Below are positions 8,118 through 16,758 of a stretch of 64,000 nucleotides of DNA, one piece after another. The position numbers and the translations under genes were made by a program. This DNA comes from Meishania litoralis (lineage in GTDB: Bacteria; Bacteroidota; Bacteroidia; Flavobacteriales; Flavobacteriaceae). Numbering within the stretch: position 1 is the first letter of the stretch; each line of letters begins with the position of its first letter. The stretch is from positions 1,860,001-1,924,000 of the forward strand of contig NZ_JBHFPV010000001.1 in the NCBI RefSeq assembly GCF_042611095.1. Direction: 5' to 3'. The notes beneath the pieces were generated by a model. That model did no database searches, was not told where the DNA came from, and worked only from the letters and a program-made list of their open reading frames with translations.

Positions 8118-8890
8118 TATTTTATTTTGGTATGGTTGCCGATGCCGTTTAAGGCATCGGTTATAAAATTGTCTTTTAAGCCATTGACGATCCAGGTTTC
8201 TATGTTCGCTTCGCTCGCAATGGTCGCCGCCTCGATCTTCGATTGCATTCCGCCAGTGCCATGCGATGATTTTGTCATACTAATTTCCCGTGATAAATCG
8301 GCAACGCCTTGTACTTCTGCAATGGTCTTGGGCCTACCGTTTTCCAAAGATGCCTTTGTGTAGATACCATCGGTGTTGGTGGCGATCAACAGTAGGTCTG
8401 CTTCTAAAAGTGTTGCGGTCAAAGCCGCGAGTTTATCATTGTCACCGAACTGGATTTCATCGGCGGCTACGGTATCGTTCTCGTTGATGATAGGTATAAA
8501 ATTATTGGCTACCAAAATATTTATTGTATTCTTGATGTTTCCCTTTGATTTGGGATTCTCAAAATCGGAATATGACAGTAGGCACTGCGAGGTGAACAGA
8601 CCCAATTCCCTAAAACTTTCCTGGAACATACGCATTAAATGTGGTTGCCCAATGGCCGCCAGGGCCTGTTTGACCGATATGTCTTGGCCATTATGTTCCA
8701 ATTTCACGAATTGTTTCGCCGCCGCAATTGCTCCCGAACTGACGATAATAAATTCATAACCTTCCTTTAAAAGGGCTATTTGTCGGCCTATATCCTCGAT
8801 TTTTCCTCGGGATATTTGGTCGGTTTCCTTGGTCAGGGTGTTAGATCCTATTTTGAGTAAGATTCTTTTTTTGGACATTGTTTTGGTCAT
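8117..8890 (-). CDS. proB: Glutamate 5-kinase (short form, no PUA domain)
   Basis: 257 residues covering only the amino-acid kinase domain; the E. coli type enzyme is about 110 residues longer because of a C-terminal PUA domain. The opening RILLKIGSNTLT, the IIVSSGAIAAA block and the FGDNDKLAALTA block identify the family. It makes glutamyl 5-phosphate, the first step of proline synthesis. The likely start may be the second methionine (MSKKRILLKIG), four codons downstream. A 159 bp gap with a tandem repeat separates it from proA upstream. Confidence 0.9.
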   Translation of the reverse strand: MTKTMSKKRILLKIGSNTLTKETDQISRGKIEDIGRQIALLKEGYEFIIVSSGAIAAAKQFVKLEHNGQDISVKQALAAIGQPHLMRMFQESFRELGLFTSQCLLSYSDFENPKSKGNIKNTINILVANNFIPIINENDTVAADEIQFGDNDKLAALTATLLEADLLLIATNTDGIYTKASLENGRPKTIAEVQGVADLSREISMTKSSHGTGGMQSKIEAATIASEANIETWIVNGLKDNFITDALNGIGNHTKIK

Positions 8891-9031
8891 TGGCTGAACG
8901 CAGTATGCTTTATTATTTCTAATTTCTTGTTGTCGGTCTCTTGTCTCATGATTCTACATTTTTTATTTACTTCATTCTGAAATCCGAACGCTGCATTTCT
9001 AACCCTTTAATTTTCCTCATTTTTTTAACTT

Positions 9032-9054
9032 ACCATCAACCATCAACCATCAAC
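9032..9054. repeat. Tandem 7-bp repeat (ACCATCA x3) at the proA 3' end
   Basis: Three perfect ACCATCA units plus AC run over the stop codon of proA, overlapping its last coding bases. The rest of the proB-proA gap (8891-9031) is T-rich with no gene or hairpin that I can support. Such repeats are prone to slippage and may have altered the extreme C-terminus of ProA. Confidence 0.5.
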
Positions 9055-10249
9055 TCCTTACCTGGCCATTTCCTTTTACGAACCACTTGTTCGTGACCAA
9101 ATGCTGTAAACCTATTGGCCCACGTTGATGTAATTTGTCGGTACTGATCGCGAGTTCCCCTCCCAGACCGAATTGCCCCCCATCGGTAAACCGGGTCGAG
9201 GCGTTGTGGTAGACGGCCGCCGCATCGACCGACTCCATAAAGGTCTGCGCGGTATCGTTATTCGCTGTTATTATGGACGCCGAATGCCCACCGCCATATC
9301 GATTGATTTTGGTCACTGCATCTTCCAACGAAGATGCTTGGCCGATAACGATTTTGTAATCTAGAAATTCCTCGAACCAAATTGTTTCGTCCGTAATTTC
9401 TTGGGTACCGTCCATGCTTGAAATGGTATTGTCCGCAAAAATCTCCACCTTGCTCTTTTTCAGTTCCTGAATCAGATGTTGCAAGAATTGATGTTTTCTT
9501 GGCAGGTCGGTGGCGATCAACACTTTGTCCAACGCATTGCATGCCGATATTTTGGTCGTCTTCGCATTAATGATGATGTCCGATGCCATTTGCAGATCGG
9601 CTTCCCGGTCCACATAGACAAAATTGTTCCCCCGTCCGCTTACGATTACAGGACAGGTAGCGTGTTGCTTGACAAAGGCAATCAATTTTTCCCCTCCGCG
9701 CGGAACAATGAGATCAACTTTTTGAGTCGGTTTCTCTAGGAAAACCTGGGTTTCGCCCCTATCAAATTGCAAGTAGGTTACCCAATCGGTATCGACATTA
9801 TGTTCGACAAGTGCGCTATGCCATAATTCGATCAATGCCAGATTACTGTTCAAGGATTCCTTACCGCCCTTAAGCAAGATTTTATTGCCGGATTTGAAAG
9901 CGATACCCGCCGCTTCGATAGTTACGTCGGGGCGGGACTCATAAATAATCAATACCGTACCGAAAGGTGCGGTCTTGTTGCTGACCTGCATGCCATTTTC
10001 ATGCGTAAATTGAAAACGCTCGACCCCTAAAGGGTCGTCTTGACTTGCCAATTGCCGCAATGAAACGATCATTCCATCGATTTTGGTATCATCGACCTTC
10101 AGGCGATCGCGCATGGCCAGATCATCGCCCGAATAACGTTGCATATCGGTTCTGTTGGCCGCTAAAATCGTCTGCCGATTCTTAGCGAGCAATGATGCCA
10201 TCGTTGTGAGAACGGCATTGCGTTGGCCGATTTCAAGTATGATGCTCAT
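9050..10249 (-). CDS. proA: Glutamate-5-semialdehyde dehydrogenase
   Basis: 399 residues, aldehyde-dehydrogenase superfamily. The motif ESRPDVTIEAAGIAFKSGN is intact, as is the catalytic cysteine in NAKTTKISACNALD. It reduces glutamyl 5-phosphate to glutamate semialdehyde for proline. It overlaps argD by 4 bp (ATGA), showing that proline and arginine genes are translationally coupled here. The C-terminus ends within a small tandem repeat. Confidence 0.92.
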   Translation of the reverse strand: MSIILEIGQRNAVLTTMASLLAKNRQTILAANRTDMQRYSGDDLAMRDRLKVDDTKIDGMIVSLRQLASQDDPLGVERFQFTHENGMQVSNKTAPFGTVLIIYESRPDVTIEAAGIAFKSGNKILLKGGKESLNSNLALIELWHSALVEHNVDTDWVTYLQFDRGETQVFLEKPTQKVDLIVPRGGEKLIAFVKQHATCPVIVSGRGNNFVYVDREADLQMASDIIINAKTTKISACNALDKVLIATDLPRKHQFLQHLIQELKKSKVEIFADNTISSMDGTQEITDETIWFEEFLDYKIVIGQASSLEDAVTKINRYGGGHSASIITANNDTAQTFMESVDAAAVYHNASTRFTDGGQFGLGGELAISTDKLHQRGPIGLQHLVTNKWFVKGNGQVRS

Positions 10250-11397
10250 TGCAATTCCGTTTTTAGGGCGTTGAAAAATATATCGATATGGGCTTTCGTG
10301 ATATTCAATGCCGGAAGTACCCGAAGCACGTGTTTATCATTTGCCCCGCCCGTAAACAAATTTTGATTGTGGATCAACTTCTTTCTGAGGTCGGCAACTT
10401 CGAAACCTGTGCTGAGCGCAGTCGAAGTATCGAATTCAAGACCGAGCATCAACCCCCTGCCCTTTACGCGCCTAACTTGGGGGATTTCTGCCGCTAACCC
10501 TCGAAAATAAGGTTCAATTTTTGCGGCATTTTCGATTAATTGTTCGTTTTCCAAGACTTCTAAGACCGCCAAGGTCGCGGCACATGCGAGATGGTTTCCG
10601 CCAAAAGTGGTGCCCAACAGTCCGTGTGAAGCTTTAATACTTTCGTGGATCAAAATTCCGCCCACCGGAAAGCCGTTGCCCATGCCCTTGGCAATACTGA
10701 TGATATCCGGTCGGATGCCATGATGTTGAAAACCGAAGAATTTTCCAGTTCTGCCAAAGCCCGATTGTACCTCATCGGCAATCAGTACCACATTGTTCGT
10801 TTTGCAAAGTGTGGTGATATTTCGATAGAATTCTGTGGAAGGTTCGTCCAAACCGCCGACACCTTGTATGGCTTCTAAAATAACGGCGCAAACGTCCCCT
10901 TTTTCGATTTCCTTTTGAAAAACGTCCAAATCGTTGAAAGGCAAGAACGTTACTTTTTGCTGCCGATTGATGGGGGCATTGATTTTCGGATTATCGGTCG
11001 CGGCCACGGCCGCCGACGTTCTGCCGTGAAAACTGTTTTTAAAGGAAATGACCCTTGGTTTTTCGGTATGGAAGGAAGCCATCTTCAGCGCATTTTCGTT
11101 TGCCTCGGCACCCGAATTGCACATAAACAGATTATAGTCGTCACAGCCCGAGAGTCGACCGAGTTTTAAGGCCAATTCTTCTTGCAACGGATTTTTTACA
11201 GAATTGCTATAAAACCCTAGCTTGTTCAATTGATCTTTCAACCGCTTTACATAATGCGGATGCGTATGTCCGATGGAAATGACCGCATGGCCCCCGTAAA
11301 AATCGAGGTAGGTCTGGCCTTTGTCGTCGATGACCTCGATACCATTAGCCGAGACGGGGGTTACATCGTATAGCGGATAAACGTCGAATAACTTCAT
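10246..11397 (-). CDS. argD: N-acylornithine aminotransferase with an in-frame repeat insertion
   Basis: 383 residues from the ATG at 11397, chosen because MKLFDVYPLYDV is the family opening; an upstream in-frame ATG at 11478 would run back into proC. PLP-enzyme motifs are clear: NSGAEANENALKMA, EAIQGVGG, LIADEVQSGFGRTG and IAKGMGNG with the Schiff-base lysine. It transaminates N-acylglutamate semialdehyde to N-acylornithine. Residues 323-331 (DTSTALSTG) are encoded by a copy of a dispersed flavobacterial repeat at 10405-10434, sitting between LGLEF and FEVADLRKKL; the insertion preserves frame and probably forms a surface loop. 31 bp downstream of proC, 4 bp overlap with proA. Confidence 0.9.
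   Translation of the reverse strand: MKLFDVYPLYDVTPVSANGIEVIDDKGQTYLDFYGGHAVISIGHTHPHYVKRLKDQLNKLGFYSNSVKNPLQEELALKLGRLSGCDDYNLFMCNSGAEANENALKMASFHTEKPRVISFKNSFHGRTSAAVAATDNPKINAPINRQQKVTFLPFNDLDVFQKEIEKGDVCAVILEAIQGVGGLDEPSTEFYRNITTLCKTNNVVLIADEVQSGFGRTGKFFGFQHHGIRPDIISIAKGMGNGFPVGGILIHESIKASHGLLGTTFGGNHLACAATLAVLEVLENEQLIENAAKIEPYFRGLAAEIPQVRRVKGRGLMLGLEFDTSTALSTGFEVADLRKKLIHNQNLFTGGANDKHVLRVLPALNITKAHIDIFFNALKTELQ
10405..10434 (-). repeat. Dispersed repeat (CTTCGACTGCGCTCAGCACAGG type) inside argD
   Basis: Read on the minus strand, this stretch carries CTTCGACTGCGCTCAGCACA, a form I recognise as a common interspersed repeat of Bacteroidota genomes. It lies inside the argD coding sequence and is translated as TSTALSTG. 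A related copy in the other orientation lies at 14468-14487. Confidence 0.55.
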
Positions 11398-11428
11398 TTT
11401 TTGTGCTTTAAGCCAAGTGTTTGATTTT

Positions 11429-12229
11429 TTATAATTGCCCCTCCCGGATCCTACTGATTTTCTCGAACGAAGCCACAATTCCCTGTATCAATGAAGAGCT
11501 GAGCCCCTGATGTTCCATCTCGTTCAAACCCTGGATCGTACAACCTTTCGGGGTCGTAACCTTATCGATTTCCTCTTCAGGATGGTTTCCGGTTTCGATC
11601 AACAAACTAGCCGCACCGTTACAAGTATGCATGGCCAGTTCTTGTGCTTCAGTGGCATCGAAACCCAACTGTATGGCACCTTGGGTGGTCGCTCGTATGA
11701 GGCGCATCCAGAAAGCGATTCCGCTTGCACAGATTACTGTAGCGGCCTGCATTTGTTCTTCTGGCACTTCCATGGAATGCCCCATCCGGTTGAAAATGGC
11801 CTTGGCCAAGTTGATCTTGCCCTTTCCTTTTTCATTGCTGCATACACAGGTCATCGACTTGCCGACCGAAATCGCCGTATTGGGCATGCTTCTTATAATG
11901 TGATGTTTGGCTCCGATAATGCTTTCGATCTTGGCGATACTAAAACCGGTTATCGTCGAGATGATAACATGTTTGGTCTTCAAAAGGTCTTTGATGTCGA
12001 CCAGAATCGCTTCGAGTTGGCTGGGTTGTACCGCGAATATCAAGATCGTCGACTTTTTTACCGCTTCGCGGTTGTCTGACGTAATGATAACATTGCCATA
12101 TTGTTCAAAATTGTACAGTTCAGCGGTATTTCTTTTGGTCAGATAGATGTAATTCGACCCTTTTGAATTCAAAATACCCTTAGCAATTGATAATCCTAAA
12201 TTTCCGGCACCTATGATGGCTATTTTCAT
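11429..12229 (-). CDS. proC: Pyrroline-5-carboxylate reductase
   Basis: 266 residues. The Rossmann motif IGAGNLGLSIAKGI opens the protein, and the C-terminal domain carries the conserved block TPKGCTIQGLNEME. It reduces pyrroline-5-carboxylate to proline. It lies in the arg operon 47 bp after argC and 31 bp before argD. Together with proA and proB the complete proline pathway from glutamate is embedded here. Confidence 0.92.
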   Translation of the reverse strand: MKIAIIGAGNLGLSIAKGILNSKGSNYIYLTKRNTAELYNFEQYGNVIITSDNREAVKKSTILIFAVQPSQLEAILVDIKDLLKTKHVIISTITGFSIAKIESIIGAKHHIIRSMPNTAISVGKSMTCVCSNEKGKGKINLAKAIFNRMGHSMEVPEEQMQAATVICASGIAFWMRLIRATTQGAIQLGFDATEAQELAMHTCNGAASLLIETGNHPEEEIDKVTTPKGCTIQGLNEMEHQGLSSSLIQGIVASFEKISRIREGQL

Positions 12230-12276
12230 TTTTTCGTTGTTTCTTGACCGTTGTTGGTAATTTATCGATATGCTCT

Positions 12277-13251
12277 TTAAAATACTCCAGCCTTTAATTT
12301 TAAACCTGCGGTTTCGTCAAAACCGAACATCAAATTCATATTCTGAACGGCCTGCCCCGATGCACCTTTCAATAAATTATCTGTGGCAGATGTAATCAGC
12401 AGTATATTGTCGTGTTTGTGCAAATGAACATGGCATTGGTTCGTATTCACCACCTGTTTTAAATGAATCGGTTCTTCGGCCACGTTAGTGAACGGTGCAT
12501 CGGCATAAAAGCTCTCGTACAGTTCAATGGCCTTCGCTTCGCTTCCGGTAAATTTCGTGTACGCCGTTGCCAGAATGCCCCTTGTGAAATTTCCACGATT
12601 CGGCATGAAGAACAATTCTCCCGAATCGTCTTGCAATGATTTCAAACTTTCATTGATTTCCCCCAAATGTTGGTGCGTAAAGGGTTTGTACCAGCTCACA
12701 TTATTGTTCCGCCAGCTGAAATGGGAGGTCGCCGAAGGGCTTACACCTGCACCTGTACTACCGGTCACGGCATTGATGTGAACATCCTGCCCCAGTAATC
12801 CGGCTTTTGCCAAGGGCAATAGGGCCAATTGAATCGTAGTCGCGAAACATCCGGGGTTTGCGATATAATCAGCTTTTTCGATTTCCGTTTTTTTCAATTC
12901 CGGGAGTCCGTAGACGAATTCTTTTCCTTCGAAGATCGAATCTTTCTTTAATCGGAAGTCATTGCTCAGGTCGATGATTTTTGTGCTATCGGAAAAAAGG
13001 TTTTCCTTTAAAAATTTAGAGGAATTACCGTGGCCCAGACATAGAAAGACTACATCGATATTCGGATTCACCCGTGCGGTAAATTGCATATCGGTCAACC
13101 CTAATAGATCGGGATGGGCCGAGGAAAGTTTTTTTTCTGCCCGGGTGGTGCTGAATACAAAATCGATTTCGGCCTGCGGATGGTTTAAAAGAATTCGAAT
13201 CAATTCGCCTCCCGTGTATCCTGAACCTCCTATGATGCCTACCTTAATCAT
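12277..13251 (-). CDS. argC: N-acyl-gamma-glutamyl-phosphate reductase
   Basis: 324 residues. GIIGGSGYTGGELIRIL is the NADP-binding opening, and PGCFATTIQLAL carries the catalytic cysteine. It reduces N-acylglutamyl phosphate to the semialdehyde. It overlaps the end of argG by 8 bp, so coupling is likely. Nothing unusual in length or motifs. Confidence 0.94.
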   Translation of the reverse strand: MIKVGIIGGSGYTGGELIRILLNHPQAEIDFVFSTTRAEKKLSSAHPDLLGLTDMQFTARVNPNIDVVFLCLGHGNSSKFLKENLFSDSTKIIDLSNDFRLKKDSIFEGKEFVYGLPELKKTEIEKADYIANPGCFATTIQLALLPLAKAGLLGQDVHINAVTGSTGAGVSPSATSHFSWRNNNVSWYKPFTHQHLGEINESLKSLQDDSGELFFMPNRGNFTRGILATAYTKFTGSEAKAIELYESFYADAPFTNVAEEPIHLKQVVNTNQCHVHLHKHDNILLITSATDNLLKGASGQAVQNMNLMFGFDETAGLKLKAGVF

Positions 13252-14434
13252 GGTTTTGGTTTACATGGTTATAGATTTTGCCCGAGTTGGAAAGGATCTT
13301 TATAAAACCTTTTGCATCATCGGCCGTCCATCCTTTGTTCATTTCGCCATAACTACCGAACGAAGCGTTCATCAGGTCATGCTCCGATGCGATTCCGTTC
13401 AATCGGAATTGAAACGGAAACAGGCCGACGAATACATCACCTGAGACGTTTTTTTGGGTATCTTTCAAAAAGGCCTCGATATTTCGCATTACCTCATCGA
13501 GATAGTTTCCTTCGTGCAGTAACATTCCGTAAAAATTGCCCAACTGCTCTTTTTGATATTGTTGCCATTTGGTCAAGGTATGTTTTTCCAAAAGATGGTG
13601 GGCTTTTATAATGATAAGCGAAGCGGCGGCCTCAAAACCGACCCGGCCCTTGATACCGATAATGGTGTCGCCGACATGAATATCTCGGCCAATGGCATAT
13701 TTTGATGCCATATTGTTGAGCTTTTCAATATTGGCGACCGGTAAATCCTTTACTCCATTTATGGCGACCAACTCCCCTTTTTCAAAGGTTAGTTTCACTT
13801 CCGAGGGTTCCTTTTCCTGCAATTGACTGGGATAGGCCGAATCGGGCAACGGTTTTTCGGAGGTCAGGGTTTCTTCCCCGCCGACCGAAGTACCCCAAAG
13901 CCCTTTGTTGATTGAATATTTCGCTTTTTCCCAAGAATATTCGACCCCGTTCTGTTTGAGATATTCGATTTCGGCCTCCCGGGCCAATTTGTTATCGCGA
14001 ATCGGTGTGATGATCTCGATTTCAGGAGCGATGATCTGGAAGATCATATCAAATCGTACCTGGTCATTACCCGCACCGGTACTGCCATGGGCGATATATT
14101 CGGCGCCCAACTTTTTGGCATGGTTTACGATTTCAATGGCCTGTACGATCCGCTCGGCACTAACCGAAAGCGGATAGGTGTTGTTTTTCAATACATTGCC
14201 GAAAATCAGGTATTTAACGACCTTGTCGTAAAAGGTTTGTACGGCATCGATAGAGGTGTATGACCTTGCCCCCAATCGCAATGCCTTTTCTTCGATGTCG
14301 GTGATTTCCTCTTTTGAGAAACCACCGGTATTGACGCTTACGGCGTGTACCTCAAAACCTTTTTCTTTTGATAGGTATTTGGCGCAGTACGAGGTATCCA
14401 ACCCACCGCTATATGCTAAAACTAGTTTTTTCAT
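13244..14434 (-). CDS. argG: Argininosuccinate synthase
   Basis: 396 residues from the ATG at 14434 (MKKLVLAYSGGLDTSYC, the N-type ATP pyrophosphatase P-loop). An in-frame ATG at 14494 would add 20 residues, but these are encoded by the repeat sequence upstream and are not family-like. The block ANIEKLNNMASKYAIGRDIH is followed by conserved GRVGFEAAA. It ligates citrulline and aspartate. The enzyme is of the shorter bacteroidete form. It overlaps argC by 8 bp and is separated from the GNAT gene by a 138 bp gap with two repeat elements. Confidence 0.94.
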   Translation of the reverse strand: MKKLVLAYSGGLDTSYCAKYLSKEKGFEVHAVSVNTGGFSKEEITDIEEKALRLGARSYTSIDAVQTFYDKVVKYLIFGNVLKNNTYPLSVSAERIVQAIEIVNHAKKLGAEYIAHGSTGAGNDQVRFDMIFQIIAPEIEIITPIRDNKLAREAEIEYLKQNGVEYSWEKAKYSINKGLWGTSVGGEETLTSEKPLPDSAYPSQLQEKEPSEVKLTFEKGELVAINGVKDLPVANIEKLNNMASKYAIGRDIHVGDTIIGIKGRVGFEAAASLIIIKAHHLLEKHTLTKWQQYQKEQLGNFYGMLLHEGNYLDEVMRNIEAFLKDTQKNVSGDVFVGLFPFQFRLNGIASEHDLMNASFGSYGEMNKGWTADDAKGFIKILSNSGKIYNHVNQNHD

Positions 14435-14467
14435 GTGTTTATTTTTGTTGTTTTTCAACCGTCGCGC

Positions 14468-14516
14468 TTCGACAAGCTCGGCGCGGGAATGCAACCCCTG
14501 TCTGCCGGCGGGCAGG
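14468..14516. repeat. Repeat remnant plus GCCGGC-centred imperfect palindrome upstream of argG
   Basis: CTTCGACAAGCTCGGCGCGG at about 14467-14486 is related to the repeat in argD. Directly after it, CCTGTCTGCCGGCGGGCAGG (14497-14516) is an inverted repeat with two G.T mismatches centred on GCCGGC. This palindrome type is frequent between genes in Flavobacteriaceae (recollection). It could fold in RNA as a hairpin between the GNAT and argG cistrons. Confidence 0.55.
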
Positions 14517-14572
14517 TTTGGTTTAAAATAATCATTCCGGTGTGTTTAGTGATGACCTTAAACATGTCGGTC

Positions 14573-15193
14573 TCATTTGGCCTTTTTCTTTAGGAATATA
14601 CTTTCCTTGATACTCTTTAGTCGCTGGAATGTCTTGCCATTGAGTTTTTTAACATTTGCCGTTTTTTCTTTCGAATTTGGATCATAAAGCATGCCCGTAC
14701 AGAGACACATTTTCTGTTCTGTACGTGTCAAGACATCAAAATTCTTGCAGGTTTGGCAGCCTTTCCAGAATTCAGGGTCATCGGTCAATTCTGAAAACGT
14801 TACGGGTCTGTAGCCTAGTTCATAGTTGATTTTCATCACGGCCAGCCCAGTCGTAATCCCAAAAATTTTCGCATTTGGAAATTTACTGGTAGAAAGTTCG
14901 AAGATTTTCTGCTTGATTTTTTTTGCCAGGCCTTGATTTCTATAATCTGGATGGACGATCAAACCCGAATTGGCCACATATTTTTCATGCCCCCAGACTT
15001 CGATGTAGCAAAAACCCGCAAATTTATCACCGTCAAGAGCGATTACGGCATTGCCGTTCTGCAATTTTTTGTGGATGTACTCAGGTGTACGTTTGGCAAT
15101 TCCCGTACCACGTACCATTGCCGATTCAGCAATGGTGTCGCAAATTTGTTGGGCGTATTTAAAATGTGATTCGTCAGCAATTACAATGTTCAT
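14573..15193 (-). CDS. GNAT-family N-acyltransferase, candidate N-acylglutamate synthase
   Basis: 206 residues. A GNAT core occupies ~1-140 with the acyl-CoA loop YRNQGLAKK at 84-92. The C-terminal tail has four cysteines, C146, C149, C163 and C165 (GCQTCK...MCLC), which could bind a metal. It is the first gene of the arginine operon, the position expected for the enzyme that makes N-acetyl- or N-succinylglutamate; no other argA or argJ candidate is in the window. Its function as N-acylglutamate synthase is inferred from context; GNATs are poor guides to substrate. A 160-nt leader with a consensus -7 box precedes it. Confidence 0.75.
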   Translation of the reverse strand: MNIVIADESHFKYAQQICDTIAESAMVRGTGIAKRTPEYIHKKLQNGNAVIALDGDKFAGFCYIEVWGHEKYVANSGLIVHPDYRNQGLAKKIKQKIFELSTSKFPNAKIFGITTGLAVMKINYELGYRPVTFSELTDDPEFWKGCQTCKNFDVLTRTEQKMCLCTGMLYDPNSKEKTANVKKLNGKTFQRLKSIKESIFLKKKAK

Positions 15194-15242
15194 TGCTACG
15201 TTGTTTTAGTTAAAAATTCTCAATATGGTCTGTCGAAATTGC

Positions 15243-15264
15243 GGAAATGGACTCACCTATTTCC
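15243..15264. promoter_or_regulatory. Inverted repeat in the arg operon leader
   Basis: GGAAAT (15243-15248) and ATTTCC (15259-15264) flank a 10-base spacer, 50-70 bp upstream of the GNAT start. It could be an operator or a small RNA stem. No known ArgR box was recognised, so a regulatory role is only suggested. Confidence 0.25.
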
Positions 15265-15357
15265 ATAGAAGTAGCGCACCCTTACGGGCGACGACAACGT
15301 GGGAAGAACGGACGTGCGATAAAAACGAATATGTAATCTTGTCCTTGCATTGAGAGT

Positions 15358-15365
15358 CAAATGTA
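15358..15365 (-). promoter_or_regulatory. Bacteroidota -7 box for the arg/pro operon
   Basis: On the minus strand this reads TACATTTG, an exact TAnnTTTG match, about 165 bases before the GNAT ATG. A clear TTG at -33 is not seen. It implies a long leader of ~155 nt that contains small inverted repeats, a place for attenuation or operator control. Confidence 0.5.
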
Positions 15366-15402
15366 CAAATTAAATTTTATCGACATAATTCAGGACTTAA
15401 TT

Positions 15403-16758
15403 TTATCGAAAAAACGGTTTTTGCTTGTTCAATTTGAGTATTTCATAGGATAGGAAAGCAAACACGGCAATATATTCAATGGCCAATAGCCAAAGGTTTT
15501 CCTTAAAATCAGTTTGGGAGTATGCATAATAACTGAGAATGATTGCCGCCGACCATATAATGGGAAATCGAAATTCGGTAAAAATGCAAAGCGTCAAAAG
15601 AAAAATAACATACCAGGGGTGTACCGTGGAGCTCATTAAATAGTACAGGGTCAAAACCCAAAGCATGGCCGCCAACAATGTTTTCAGGTTTTTATCGACC
15701 TTAAAGACGGTGAACACCAACACAAGGATTATGGTGATATATGGGGTGACATTACCATAACTTTTGACGAACTCCCATGGTTTTTGGTCATAGCCAATGG
15801 CAATCTTCTTCATGATATTGTAAAGGCTGGCATTGAATTCAAAATTTGAGAACCATAGTCCCACCGTCTGCGAATAATTATCGATAAAATTGGAGGCGTA
15901 AAATGGAGATAATAGCAGAAGGGAAACCGCGCCGACCACCAAATAGAACAGCATGCTTTTTTTAAATCCGAGGTATTTCAGGAAAAGTGGAAGAAATAAC
16001 AAGGGCACCAATTTTATCGAAATGGCCATGGCATAGGGAATTCCGGCCCAAACCCATTTTTTAATCGATAGCAAGTATAGGGCCCATATAAAAAAGAAAA
16101 GCATGACACCCTCGAAATGAAGGTTTCCGGTCAACTCGATAATCACCAAGGGATTTAAAAAATACCAAAAAATCAAGTGGGGAGACTGGTTGAGGTTACG
16201 CAATAATTTTCTTCCGAAATAGAAAATGCCGATATCGGCGATTATGATCAAGACCCGCATAACCAATACGGAGCCCATGACCGATTTTCCGCCCAAAAGG
16301 GTGGCCATCGCAAATATGATCTGGTTCAAAGGCGGGTAATTGCTGAAATGGCGGGCACTGAGTTCGCCCATGCCACCATAAAGCTCCTTTGCATTGGCGA
16401 TGACCAAATCTTTTTGCTCGATCAAAGTGTCGGGTACCGCCAAGTATGGATTGACAAAATTCCGCACCAGTTCACCGTCCCAGATAAAGCGGTAGAAATC
16501 TTGCGAAAGATTCGGTTCTGCCATTAGGAATGCCAACCGAAACAGTACCCCTATGACAAGCAGCAATTTAAAATTCCACTTTTCGAATTGTATCAATTTG
16601 AAGCAGAGAAAAAACAAGGCAGCGCATAGGGTCAATAACTTGATAAAGTCGGTACGTTCGAGATGATAGGCGAAAGTATAGTATAAGCCCAGACAAATAA
16701 ACGCGAGCACCAATGAAACCTTATGAAGTTTTAGATATGTGACAAATCGGTTGGGCAT
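15403..16758 (-). CDS. Multi-pass membrane glycosyltransferase, mannosyltransferase-like (GT-C)
   Basis: 451 residues with about ten to twelve hydrophobic segments. The first loop contains SQDFYRFIWDGELV, an acidic segment typical of GT-C polyprenyl-phosphate-sugar transferases (GT87/DUF2029 type). It probably uses a lipid-linked sugar at the membrane to build envelope glycans. It is followed downstream, across a non-coding patch, by two GT2 genes on the same strand. The sugar and acceptor are unknown. Confidence 0.65.
   Translation of the reverse strand: MPNRFVTYLKLHKVSLVLAFICLGLYYTFAYHLERTDFIKLLTLCAALFFLCFKLIQFEKWNFKLLLVIGVLFRLAFLMAEPNLSQDFYRFIWDGELVRNFVNPYLAVPDTLIEQKDLVIANAKELYGGMGELSARHFSNYPPLNQIIFAMATLLGGKSVMGSVLVMRVLIIIADIGIFYFGRKLLRNLNQSPHLIFWYFLNPLVIIELTGNLHFEGVMLFFFIWALYLLSIKKWVWAGIPYAMAISIKLVPLLFLPLFLKYLGFKKSMLFYLVVGAVSLLLLSPFYASNFIDNYSQTVGLWFSNFEFNASLYNIMKKIAIGYDQKPWEFVKSYGNVTPYITIILVLVFTVFKVDKNLKTLLAAMLWVLTLYYLMSSTVHPWYVIFLLTLCIFTEFRFPIIWSAAIILSYYAYSQTDFKENLWLLAIEYIAVFAFLSYEILKLNKQKPFFR

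Noticed and set aside
11398..11478. 27-residue N-terminal extension of ArgD
   Set aside because: It overlaps proC and does not resemble the family; the ATG at 11397 fits.
11510..12079. 189-residue open frame on the plus strand
   Set aside because: Lies opposite proC; explained by codon bias of the real gene.
14435..14494. 20-residue N-terminal extension of ArgG
   Set aside because: Encoded by repeat sequence; the family starts at MKKLVLAYSGG.
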